Position numbers and translations under genes: made by a program
The notes under the pieces: model-generated
What the model was told of the DNA's origin: nothing
Databases searched by the model: none
The model's input: the letters and a program-made list of their open reading frames with translations, nothing else
Assembly (NCBI GenBank): GCA_963743425.1
Contig: CAVUPU010000005.1
Location: 372,001-436,000 of the forward strand
Length of the DNA stretch: 64,000 nucleotides
Direction: 5' to 3'
Source of the DNA: JAJVID01 sp963743425
Lineage (GTDB): Bacteria; Acidobacteriota; Blastocatellia; RBC074
Shown here: in pieces, positions 9,323-19,460 of the stretch
Layout: each line of letters begins with the position of its first letter
Position numbering within the stretch: the first letter of the stretch is position 1

Positions 9323-9413
9323 CAGGTGTCAGGCGCCAGGTGTCAGGTGTCAGGTGTCAGATGCTGGCGTAGCGCGCCCATTCTGACACCTGACACCTGA
9401 CACCTGACACCTG
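9323..9413. repeat. Inverted heptamer array, unit CAGGTGT
   Basis: A left block of CAGGTGT-type units (9323-9360) faces CTGACAC-type units (9383-9413) across about 22 nt. The same unit recurs at 44535-44672. The right half lies inside the lipB reading frame and creates its C-terminal tail. Confidence 0.9.
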
Positions 9414-10049
9414 TCTGTTGAACACTTCGCCGAAATGGCGCGTCATGCTTTCAACCACGGCGCTCATCTCGACAGGACGGCCCAGCAATTTTTGCAGGGA
9501 AGTCACTCCGTGACCGCGAATGCCGCACGGAATGATCAGTTGAAAGTAATTCAAATCGGTGGTGACGTTGAACGCGAACCCGTGCATCGTCACCCAGCGT
9601 GAGACGCGAACGCCTATCGCCGCAAGCTTTTCGTCGCCCACCCAGACGCCCACGAAATCGCCGCCGCGCGGCTCCGCTTCCACCCCGAAGTCGCGCGCCG
9701 CGCTGATCAACACTTCCTGAATGTCGCGCACGTAGCGGCGTATGTCCTGACGCCCGGGCGGCAACTTGATGATCGGATAGCCGACCAGTTGGCCCGGGCC
9801 ATGATAGGTCACGTCGCCGCCGCGACCGGTTTCAAAAAGCTCGACGCCTAATCGCGCGCGCGCCGCATCGTCGGCCAGAATGTTCGCGCGATTGGCCGCG
9901 CGCCCCAGCGTGATGACGTGCGGATGTTCGAGCAGCAGGAATTGATCTGGTATTTCGTCCCGCTTGCGACGCTCAACCAGTTCCAGTTGAAGCGCATGAG
10001 CTTCAGCATATGGCGTCAAACCGAGAAAACCTGTGCTGCAAACTCGCAT
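9357..10049 (-). CDS. lipB: Octanoyltransferase LipB
   Basis: About 230 residues from the ATG at 10049 (an in-frame ATG at 10076 adds nine residues). LipB moves octanoate from acyl carrier protein to lipoyl domains. The family core is complete: FLLLEHPHVITLGR, RGGDVTYHGPGQLVGYPI, the lysine-containing EKLAAIGVRVSRWVTMHG, and the catalytic cysteine in IIPCGIRGHGVTSL. The last 17 residues (VSGVRCQVSEWARYASI) are translated from a CAGGTGT repeat element and are not family sequence. The gene overlaps or abuts the Rpn remnant upstream and works with lipA at 5.6 kb. Confidence 0.93.
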   Translation of the reverse strand: MRVCSTGFLGLTPYAEAHALQLELVERRKRDEIPDQFLLLEHPHVITLGRAANRANILADDAARARLGVELFETGRGGDVTYHGPGQLVGYPIIKLPPGRQDIRRYVRDIQEVLISAARDFGVEAEPRGGDFVGVWVGDEKLAAIGVRVSRWVTMHGFAFNVTTDLNYFQLIIPCGIRGHGVTSLQKLLGRPVEMSAVVESMTRHFGEVFNRQVSGVRCQVSEWARYASI

Positions 10050-10072
10050 CGGGACTTCATTCGTGGATGGGA

Positions 10073-10330
10073 TCACAGTTGAACGGCGCGCGACGCAAGC
10101 CAGTTCTCCAGGTCGGACAACTGCTGGAAATCAATCTGCGCAATGCTCAGCGCATCGAGCGAATCCTGATTGAGCGCCTTGATCTGAGCTTCGATCTCCG
10201 GCGCGAGCGCGCCGAAACGATGCTTGAGAATTCGCAACACCGTCTTCAACTCGCCACGTAATTCGCCACGTAATTCGCCACGTAATTCGCCTTTCCGAAG
10301 AATGTCCTGATAGATCACTGATTCTTCCAT
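10073..10330 (-). pseudogene. C-terminal remnant of an Rpn/DUF4351-type protein
   Basis: An 85-residue ORF begins at an ATG with a strong GGAGGAG site (MEESVIYQDILRKGE). It has a fourfold GELR repeat caused by a 12-bp tandem repeat at about 10249-10290, and ends in ALSIAQIDFQQLSDLENWL, typical of the C-terminal region of Rpn-family (PD-(D/E)XK transposase-like) proteins with DUF4351. The same frame stays open upstream with family-like sequence (LIYHLLPEEI), but the nuclease domain is absent. Most likely a truncated leftover between E2 and lipB; a short expressed peptide cannot be excluded. Confidence 0.65.
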
Positions 10331-10429
10331 AATCTCCTCCGGCAACAGATGATATATCAAACATCGTGTGGATAGAATTCCGCCAGCCGTTTGCAAATGT
10401 TGTCGAAAGGCATTAAGCGAGATCGGGCG

Positions 10430-10449
10430 GCGCAACTGATCAGTTGCGC
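10430..10449. repeat. 20-bp perfect palindrome after E2 gene
   Basis: A 20-bp perfect palindrome made of a 10-bp half-site (GCGCAACTGA) and its complement lies 11 bp past the E2 stop codon at 10461. It extends further with one mismatch. No T-run follows. It may be a terminator-like or protein-binding site. Confidence 0.6.
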
Positions 10450-10460
10450 TGCCCTCGGTT

Positions 10461-11874
10461 TTACAACAACGCCAAGAAATCGGTCGTCTCAATCGTCTTC
10501 TTGATGTGCGAGAGGAAATGGTCGGCCACCGCGCCGTCAATGACGCGGTGATCGAACGAGAGGCTCACCGCGGCGATGTGGCGGATGGCGATCGCGTCGC
10601 CGTCCTGAGTCTCGACCACCCAGGGCTTCTTGTGAATGCCGCCGAGGCCCAGGATCGCCACTTGCGGCTGGTTGATGATCGGCGCGGCGGTGTAACCGCC
10701 GAAGAGTCCGAAGTTGGTGATCGAGAAGGTTCCGCCGGAGACCTCGTCCGGTTTGAGTTGTTTGCTGCGCGCCCGATTGGCCAGGTCCTGCGAAGACCTC
10801 GCCAGCCCCATCAGGCTCAGCGCGTCGGCCTGTTTGATGACCGGCACGATCAGGCCCCAGTCGAGCGCGACGGCGATGCCGATGTTGTAATCGTGTTTGT
10901 AGACGATGTTCTCGCCTTCGACCGATGAGTTGACCACCGGAAGCGCTTTGAGGGCGTCAATCGTGGCTTTGATGACAAACGGCAAATAGGTCAGCTTCAC
11001 GCCGTTCTGCGCTTCAAACTGCTTCTTCACTCGCTCGCGGAGCCGGGCGATGTTCGTGAAATCGATCTCGAAGATGGTGGTGACGTGGGCCGAAATGCGC
11101 CGGCTGTTGAGCATGTTCTCCGCGATCCTGCGGCGCATATTACTCATCGGCTCAATGGTCACGCGGTCGCCGGCCGCGAACGCTGGAGCGGGCGGAACCG
11201 CCGGAGCGATTGCAGGAGCGGGCGCAGGCGCGGGAGCGATTGCCGGGCGCGGCCGCGGGAGCGCCCTTGCGCTGTTCGATGAAACTGAGAATGTTGTCTT
11301 TGGTGACGCGCCCGCCCAGACCGGTGCCCGCAACCTCATCGATATTGACGCCGTGTTCGCGCGCGATGTTGCGCACCAGAGGTGACGAGCGCGCTCTTCC
11401 AACAGCCTCCGGGGCCGGAGTCGGCGCCGCTGCAGGCATAGCTCGCGCCTGTGGCGGAGGTTGCGGCGGCGCGGCCTGCGGCTGTGACGGCGCCTGGGCT
11501 TGAGACGGCAAGGGTCTCGAATCTCCGTCGGCCTGCGCAGGCTGCGCTTCTATCTGACGAGGCGCTTCACGAGCGGGAACTGCTTCGCCCATCGCAGGCG
11601 CCGCTCCGGCGGCGGCGGCGGAGACGCCCGCTTCGCCAGCTTCCCCTAACCGCGCGAGGACGGTATTGATCGCGACCGTGTCGCCCTCCTTCGCCAAAAT
11701 CTCGGTCACCACACCCGCCGCGGGCGCCGGGATTTCAGCGTCAACCTTGTCGGTCGAAATCTCCAACAACGGCTCGTCGCGCTGCACCGTGTCGCCGACC
11801 TTCTTCAGCCATTTAACAATTGTTCCCTCAGTAATGGACTCGCCCATCTGAGGCATCAAGACATCTGTGGCCAT
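10461..11874 (-). CDS. 2-oxoacid dehydrogenase E2 (acyltransferase), frame break in linker
   Basis: Two frames (11152-11874, 10461-11402) together encode about 470 residues. The first has the lipoyl domain with the modified lysine in EISTDKVDAEIPAP, a Pro/Ala/Gln-rich linker and the E3-binding domain (SSPLVRNIAREHGVNIDE...GRVTKDNILSFI). The second has another Pro/Ala linker and the catalytic domain (MSNMRRRIAENML through FDHRVIDGA with the active-site His). Removing one base near 11243-11249 joins PAAAP to AIAPAPAPA. E2 carries acyl groups between E1 and E3; substrate (pyruvate, 2-oxoglutarate or branched chain) is undetermined. AGGAG precedes the ATG. lpd lies 23 bp upstream, so they form an operon. 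Confidence 0.88.
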
Positions 11875-11897
11875 TCATCTTCTCCTATTCAACATTT

Positions 11898-13298
11898 TTA
11901 AATGCTCGTCGCCATCCCGCGCACCGCTTCGGCGGCTTCCATCACCGCTTCCGAGAGTGTCGGATGCGCATGCATTATATGCCCGAGTTCTTCGGCCGTG
12001 GCCTCCAGTCCCATCGCCACGCAGGCTTCGGCCAGCAGGTCGGTGGCGTGCGGGCCGATGATGTGAACGCCGAGCACTTCGTCATATTTGGCGTCGGTGA
12101 CGACTTTGACGAAACCTTCGGTCTCGCCCAGGATCATCGCCTTGCCGAGGGCCGAGAACGGGAATTTGCCTACCTTGACCTTGTAGCCGCGCTCTTTGGC
12201 CTTTGCTTCGCTCAGGCCGACGCTGCCGATTTCGGGTTCGCAGTAGGTGCAATTGGGCACGCGGTCGTAATTGATCGGATGCGGGTTGCGCCCCGCGATG
12301 TGTTCGGCGGCCAGGCAGCCTTCCTTCGACGCCACGTGCGCCAGCAAGGGCGTCGAGACGACGTCGCCGATGGCGTAGACGTTCGGCTCGGCGGCGCGCA
12401 TATACTCGTCGACCTTGATGAAGCCGCGGTCAACTTCGCACCTCGTGTTCTCAAGGCCGAGGCCGTCGGTGTATGGGCGGCGGCCCACGGCCACGAGCAG
12501 CGTCTCGGCGCTGATAGTCCCCCGTTTGCCGTCGGCGCCGGTGTAAGTCACCTCGACGCCGTTTTCATTGACATTGACCGACTCGAAGCGGGTTTTGACC
12601 AGCGAGGCGATGCCGCGCTTGCGGAACGCGCGCTGCAACTCGGCGGAAGTCTCTTCGTCTTCAACCGGCACGAGCCGGTCCAGCATCTCGATGATCGTCA
12701 CGTCCGAGCTGAACCGTTTGAAGACCGACGCGAATTCGACGCCGACCGCGCCCGCGCCCAGCACGATCATCGATTTCGGCACGTGATCGAAATCGAGAAG
12801 CTCGTCGCTGGTCACGACGCGCGGGGATTTGATCTCCAACCCGGGGAGCAAGCGCGGCGCCGACCCTGTGGCGATGATCACGTTCTTCGTGGGAATCTCG
12901 CGCGTCAGTCCGGCCTGGTCTTTCACCGTCACGCGGCCTTTGCCTTCGAATCTGCCGGCGCCTTTGAAGACGGTGATCTTGTTCTTCTTCATCAGAAAAT
13001 CAACGCCCTTGGAAAGCTTGGTGACAACTCTGTTCTTGCGGGCCATGACCTTGTCGAAATGCAATTTGAAGCCCTCGACGCTGACGCCGAATTCCGTGGG
13101 ATCGCTGACCAGATCGTAAACGTGGGCGGCATGGAGCAGCTCTTTGGTTGGGATGCAGCCGCGCAACAGACACGTGCCACCGAGGTCTTTATCTTTTTCG
13201 ATGATCGCTGTTTTCAAACCGACCTGCGCGGCCCGGATGGCAGCCACATAACCTCCAGGTCCCGCGCCGATAACCGTGACGTCAAATGCTTCGGGCAT
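11898..13298 (-). CDS. lpdA: Dihydrolipoyl dehydrogenase (E3)
   Basis: A 466-residue FAD disulfide oxidoreductase. It starts with the FAD site VTVIGAGPGGYVAAIRAAQ and has the redox pair in GGTCLLRGCIPTKELL, the NAD site VLGAGAVGVEFASVF, the second FAD motif NVYAIGDVV, and the dimer-interface catalytic His-Glu region HAHPTLSEAVMEAA. It reoxidises dihydrolipoamide on E2. It lies immediately before the E2 gene on the same strand. CGAGGAG precedes the ATG. Length and all active-site residues are normal. Confidence 0.97.
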   Translation of the reverse strand: MPEAFDVTVIGAGPGGYVAAIRAAQVGLKTAIIEKDKDLGGTCLLRGCIPTKELLHAAHVYDLVSDPTEFGVSVEGFKLHFDKVMARKNRVVTKLSKGVDFLMKKNKITVFKGAGRFEGKGRVTVKDQAGLTREIPTKNVIIATGSAPRLLPGLEIKSPRVVTSDELLDFDHVPKSMIVLGAGAVGVEFASVFKRFSSDVTIIEMLDRLVPVEDEETSAELQRAFRKRGIASLVKTRFESVNVNENGVEVTYTGADGKRGTISAETLLVAVGRRPYTDGLGLENTRCEVDRGFIKVDEYMRAAEPNVYAIGDVVSTPLLAHVASKEGCLAAEHIAGRNPHPINYDRVPNCTYCEPEIGSVGLSEAKAKERGYKVKVGKFPFSALGKAMILGETEGFVKVVTDAKYDEVLGVHIIGPHATDLLAEACVAMGLEATAEELGHIMHAHPTLSEAVMEAAEAVRGMATSI

Positions 13299-13316
13299 TT
13301 AGTCTCCTCGGGAAAT

Positions 13317-13408
13317 CAGTTCGTAGTCCCGCCTTTAGGCGGAAGCGTGAGCTAGAGATCCATTCCGCGATACCAAACGCTTCCGCCTAAAGGCGGGACT
13401 ACGAACTG
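13317..13408. repeat. REPIN-like element, family C
   Basis: 32-bp perfect arms (13317-13348, 13377-13408), 28-nt spacer. The arm plan is GTAGTC followed by CCGCC-TTTA-GGCGG. It fills the gap between the lepA stop and the lpdA leader, ending 18 nt before the lpdA start. Confidence 0.92.
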
Positions 13409-13412
13409 CCAA

Positions 13413-15209
<1,797 letters not shown>

Positions 15210-15345
15210 AGTTACTGATTTTATGGCGATAGCCGGCGAATTGCGAGGATAGAGAATCAAAGGGCAAAAGGCAAATTCCAAAATGCGGGAAATAACGTGG
15301 GCACAAGGCTTTTGCAAAACGGCTCACGAACTAAAACCTAAAACC

Positions 15346-15427
15346 AGAATCAACCACGAAGAAACGAAGAGCACGAAGAAAGGACAGAAAAAATCTTCGC
15401 GCTCTTCGTTTCTTCGTGGTTGATTCT
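15346..15427. repeat. Inverted repeat, family G (CACGAAGAAACGAAG)
   Basis: 27-bp perfect arms (15346-15372, 15401-15427), extending further with mismatches. The right arm ends 2 bp from the stop codon of the AlkA-type gene. The same arm sequence occurs at 32004-32099, inside a GH35 leader. Confidence 0.9.
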
Positions 15428-15429
15428 CA

Positions 15430-16065
15430 TTATTTCTCTTCCCAACTGCGCCACAGAAACCACGAGGCGATGGAGCAATACGGCCGCCAGCCGCGCTCCT
15501 CGGCGACCTGCTCGATCTCGGCGGCGACCGGAAGATGATTGAATCCATAGAGTCGCTCGACTGCGCGCCGGATGCCCAGATCGCCGACCGGCAGCACGTC
15601 CATACGACCGAGCGAAAAGATCAGAAACATATGCGCCGTCCAGACCCCGATGCCCTTGACCTGTGTGAGCATCGCAATCACTTCGTCATCGCTCATCTTC
15701 GCGACGCGGTTGAATTTGAGCGCGCCATCTTGCGTCTTCGCGGCGAGGTCTTTGACGAAGGAGACCTTGCCGTTCGACATCCCCGTCGCGCGCAGCGTTT
15801 CGTTCTGAGTCGCCAGAATACGCTCCGGCTCCGGGAAGCGGTCAGGAGCGTAGATCGCTTTGAAGCGGTCGCATATCGTATCCGCCGCTTTCGTCGACAA
15901 TTGCTGAGAGATCACGGCCTCGACGAGAGTCTCGAAGTAGCGGTTGTGCGGGCGGATGCGGCAAGGCCCGTGACGCTTGATCAGGCCTCGCAACTGTTGA
16001 TCGCGCCGCGACAGACTCCGCTCCGCTTTTTTCAGATCCTCGATGAATGAAGATAATTTGCTCAT
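15430..16065 (-). CDS. DNA-3-methyladenine glycosylase II family (HhH-GPD)
   Basis: A 211-residue base-excision glycosylase. The helix-hairpin-helix is VKGIGVWTAHMFLIFSLGR and the catalytic Asp lies in DVLPVGDLGIRRAV. Upstream, AVISQQLSTKAADTI is the typical AlkA/MAG helix. Such enzymes remove 3-methyladenine and related alkylated bases. The size suits the short AlkA-like bacterial form without the N-terminal TBP-like domain of E. coli AlkA. The gene is preceded on the same strand by an unrelated secreted protein. Confidence 0.9.
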   Translation of the reverse strand: MSKLSSFIEDLKKAERSLSRRDQQLRGLIKRHGPCRIRPHNRYFETLVEAVISQQLSTKAADTICDRFKAIYAPDRFPEPERILATQNETLRATGMSNGKVSFVKDLAAKTQDGALKFNRVAKMSDDEVIAMLTQVKGIGVWTAHMFLIFSLGRMDVLPVGDLGIRRAVERLYGFNHLPVAAEIEQVAEERGWRPYCSIASWFLWRSWEEK

Positions 16066-16109
16066 GATATTTATTGGGACTTGGCCGCTGATTGCGCCGG
16101 AAAAAGAAC

Positions 16110-16805
16110 TCAGGATTTACTCGGTTTATAGCGGGCAAGCGCTTTGAAGAGTTTGTCCGGGACATCAAAGGAAATATTCCTCAGGAAAAAAATTCTTTCT
16201 CGGTCAACGAGGATGACCTCTGTTTTGATCACGAGATTTTGGAGATCTTTAGCAGCATACAGAAAGACTACCTCTTTGGCCTCTTCGCTCGCTGGAGAAG
16301 CGTCTTGTTTAGTGGCTTTGATCCTCAGACGGTCGTGCCCTTCAACCAGCTCAGCGCCGTCGCCTTGAAAGGCAATGCCCTCAGTTTTGGCAAATATCTC
16401 AGGGTTATATGCCTGTTCATGCCAAACGGGAGGGGTGTCGTCCTTAGGAGGAGGATCAAAAATCCTGGCAGGGCGCCTGTAACGTATTGTAGGCTGCCCG
16501 AACTTGTAGAAGAAAACCATAATATCTGACTCTCGCCGGTAATATTCTCCTTTCTTTGCGAATTTCATTGCCAGGCTAAAGCCTCCTCCTCTGGCAGGCT
16601 CAAATTCAGAAAAGACCTCCTCCGCTGTAAAATCAGGTTGCTTCAGAAGAAGTTCGCGCGCATGACTCCCATTTGTCTTCTGATCAACCTTACTCGTTTC
16701 TTTGCCAGCCTGTTCTACTCCTCTTTCCTTGCGACAGTCGCTGAATAAAAGGACGACCAGTGGGACCAAAAATAATGGAACATACTTCCTTGCAGAATTT
16801 TTCAT
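16110..16805 (-). CDS. Secreted protein of unknown function
   Basis: A 231-residue protein with an N-terminal hydrophobic segment (residues 10-22, VPLFLVPLVVLLF) followed by SDC, which could be a non-canonical lipobox (Asp before Cys is unusual). The rest is soluble and beta-rich in appearance, with several short basic/aromatic stretches (GQPTIRYRRPARIFDPP, GAELVEGHDRLRIKATK). It has no motif I recognise. It lies between the AlkA-type gene and the GH3 enzyme on the same strand and is probably exported. No functional claim is made. Confidence 0.6.
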   Translation of the reverse strand: MKNSARKYVPLFLVPLVVLLFSDCRKERGVEQAGKETSKVDQKTNGSHARELLLKQPDFTAEEVFSEFEPARGGGFSLAMKFAKKGEYYRRESDIMVFFYKFGQPTIRYRRPARIFDPPPKDDTPPVWHEQAYNPEIFAKTEGIAFQGDGAELVEGHDRLRIKATKQDASPASEEAKEVVFLYAAKDLQNLVIKTEVILVDRERIFFLRNISFDVPDKLFKALARYKPSKS

Positions 16806-16823
16806 AAAGCGAACCAGATCAGA

Positions 16824-19194
16824 TTACCTAGCGATCACTTCAAGCTTCGCTTTCTGATACTTCACCGAACTCGTTCCCACCATAATATCGAACCAGCCCG
16901 GCTCGACCACGCGGTTCATGTTCAAATCCAGAAACGAAAGTTTGTCAGGCGTGATCGTGAAGTTGACCGTCTTGCTCTCGCCAGGCGCGAGCGTGATGCG
17001 TTTGAAATCCTTCAACTCCATCACGGGACGGGTCACGGAACTCACCAGGTCGCGGATGTAGAGTTGAACGACCTCATCGCCCGCGCGCTTGCCCGTGTTC
17101 GTGACGGTCACGCTGACTTCCGCGCGCCCGGAAGGCCCGATCTGCGCGGGCGTCACTTTCAGATTCGAATACTCGAAGGTTGTATAGCTCAATCCATGGC
17201 CGAACGGGAAGAGCGGCTCCTTGCTGGTGAAGAGATAACCGCGCCGCGCCGTCGGCTTGTGGTTGTATGCGATCGGCAATTGACCGACCGAACGCGGGAA
17301 GCTGACCGGGAGCTTGCCCGCCGGGTTGTAATCGCCGAACAACACGTCGGCCACGGCGACGCCGGTCTCCTGTCCGAGGTAGAAGCCTTCGAGGATGGCC
17401 GGGACTTTCTCGGCGATGTAGTTGATCGAGAGAGGCCCGCTGCTGATCAGCATTACGACGGTGGGCTTGCCCGTCTCCAGCACGGCTTTGACCAGATCGT
17501 TCTGCCTGCCGACCAGGTCCAGACTGTCGCGGTCGCCGAGATGATTGTCCGCCCAGGCTTCTTTACTGGTGTCTTCATTGCCGCCGAGCGCGAGCACGGC
17601 CACGTCCGACGCTTTGGCGACCCCGACCGCTTCAGCGATCAGCTTCGCGTCGCTCTCGGCGTCGTTCAGTTGCGAGCTGTCGCCCCACCAGTTCCCGCCT
17701 TCTTTCGTGATCTTGCACCCTTCGGCGTAATTGACTTTGATCTGCTCGCCGACCTTGTTGCGCACGCCTTCCAGAATGCTGACGCCGCGTCCGGGGGAGT
17801 CGCTGTAGCCGCCCAGATGAACGCCAGCCGCATTGGGGCCGATGATTGCAATGGACTTCAACTTGCCGCGATCGAGCGGCAGCAGGCCGCCTTCATTCTT
17901 GAGCAACACGATTGAGCGGCGCGCCGCTTCAGCCGCGAGGTCCTGATGAGCCTTGCTGTTGGTCATTTTCCCCGCGCGCTCCGGATCAACGTATGGATTC
18001 TCGAAGAGGCCGAGCATGAACTTCGCGCGCAGCGTTCTAGCCACGGCCCGGTCCAGCGTGGCCATCGCGACCTTTCCTTCATTGATCAGTTGAGGAAGCA
18101 ATGCGTAACAATCGGGATCAGGCAACTCGATGTCCACGCCCGCTTCGAGCGCGCGTATGGCGGTTGCGGCCTTATCTGCGGTGACATTATGCAGGGTTTG
18201 CAACTGCGTGATACCGAAATAGTCTGAAGCGACAAGCCCTGTGAATCCCCATTCCTGACGCAATATCTTTTCAAGCAGTAAATGACTGGCGTGCGAAGGA
18301 ACGCCGTCAATTTCATTGTACGAGGGCATGACGCTCATCACGCCCGCCTCTTTAACCGCAGCTTCGAAGGTCGGCAGGAAAATCTCGCGCAGGATGCGCT
18401 CCGAAACATTTACCGGGGCGATGTTCGTGCCGCTTTCGGGTTGGCCGTGCGCGGCGAAGTGCTTGGCCGTCGCCATCACGTGCTCGCCGTCAACCATCGG
18501 CCCAGGCCCTTGCAGCGCCTTGATGCATGCCACGCCCATGCGCGAAGCGAGATACGGGTCTTCGCCATATGTCTCTTCCGTCCGGCCCCATCGCGGGTCG
18601 CGCGCCAGATCGAGGTTCGGGCCGAGCACTTGATGGCCGCCGCGGATACGCGTCTCCAGGGCGGCGGCTGTGAAGACCTTGGTGATCAAATCGAGGTCCC
18701 AACTCGAAGCCAGCGAGATCGGGGTTGGGAAATTCGTAGCTGCCCTGCGCCATGTGCCCGTGCAAAGCCTCGTCGTGGAACATGGCCGGAATGCCCAGAC
18801 GCGTGTTCTCTTTCAGCCACTTCTGCAGAGCGTTCGCGTAGATCGCCGATTGGCGCGCGTCCTTTCGTTCGCGCTGCCGCGCGATTTGGCCGATGCCATG
18901 CTTCATCACGATCGCAGCGGCTTCCGGCGAGAAGTCGCCACGGTCGGGAAATGACCAATCGTGGGGTTTCTGCTGCGGCTTCCTGACCCAGAGCGTCGTG
19001 ATCTGAGCGACCTTCTCTTCAACGGTCATTCGGCTCAGCAGATCGGCGACCCGCCGCTCCACCGGCAGCTTCGGGTTGCGGTAATCCGGCGTCTCCTGCG
19101 CGCGGCCACTTCGGATTCCGATAACGCCGGCGGCTAGTAACAAAGCGAGCGTGAATCCGATGAAGGCAAAATAGACTTTTCGATTGAGCGTCAT
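16824..19194 (-). CDS. GH3 beta-glucosidase/xylosidase, one frame break
   Basis: Frames 18490-19194 and 16824-18689 give about 789 residues once one base is removed from the TTTCCC/GGGAAA run at 18727-18732. A signal peptide is present (residues 8-32). The GH3 barrel contains RLGIPAMFHDEALHG, NLDLARDPRWGRTEETYGEDP, KHFAAHG and the nucleophile Asp in GLVASDYFGI. The alpha/beta sandwich has IAIIGPNA, and a fibronectin-III-like domain lies at the C-terminus (AGDEVVQLYIRDLVSSV). It releases terminal glucose or xylose from oligosaccharides, probably in the periplasm. It belongs to the hemicellulose locus. The break may be a lesion or an error. Confidence 0.85.
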
Positions 19195-19322
19195 TGGAAT
19201 TGAATGGGCTTCTCATTTTGAGACTCCGAATGTGATGAATGTTGCTTCGCCTAAAACCCAATACCAGGCCTATCACCATACAGTACATTGAGCGCAATTC
19301 GAGCATCGAGTACAACCGTACG

Positions 19323-19411
19323 GGAGAGCGTTTAGACGTACCGAGCTATTAGTCGACGAGGCCTGGCATCCGAGCGCAGCCGACTAAGAGTCGGTACTCT
19401 AAACGCTCTCC
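19323..19411. repeat. REPIN-like element, family D
   Basis: Imperfect arms (19323-19353, 19380-19411) with a one-base bulge. The arm contains GTACCGA and TAGTCG, and the centre reads GGCATCCGAGCGCAGCC, closely matching the centre of the 61562-61688 copy. Shared loop sequence indicates common ancestry. Confidence 0.8.
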
Positions 19412-19460
19412 GCCGATGATTGTAATTTCACTTGACGCCCCGATGCCTTTCAAAATTGCG

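Noticed and set aside
8028..9386. 452-residue plus-strand ORF opposite the dctA-like gene
   Set aside because: It is a mirror of the symporter reading frame, rich in Arg/His/Asp, and has no domain features. The minus strand protein is a clear family member.
11964..13355. 463-residue plus-strand ORF opposite lpdA
   Set aside because: Antisense shadow of a GC-rich gene; the opposite frame contains all lipoamide dehydrogenase motifs.
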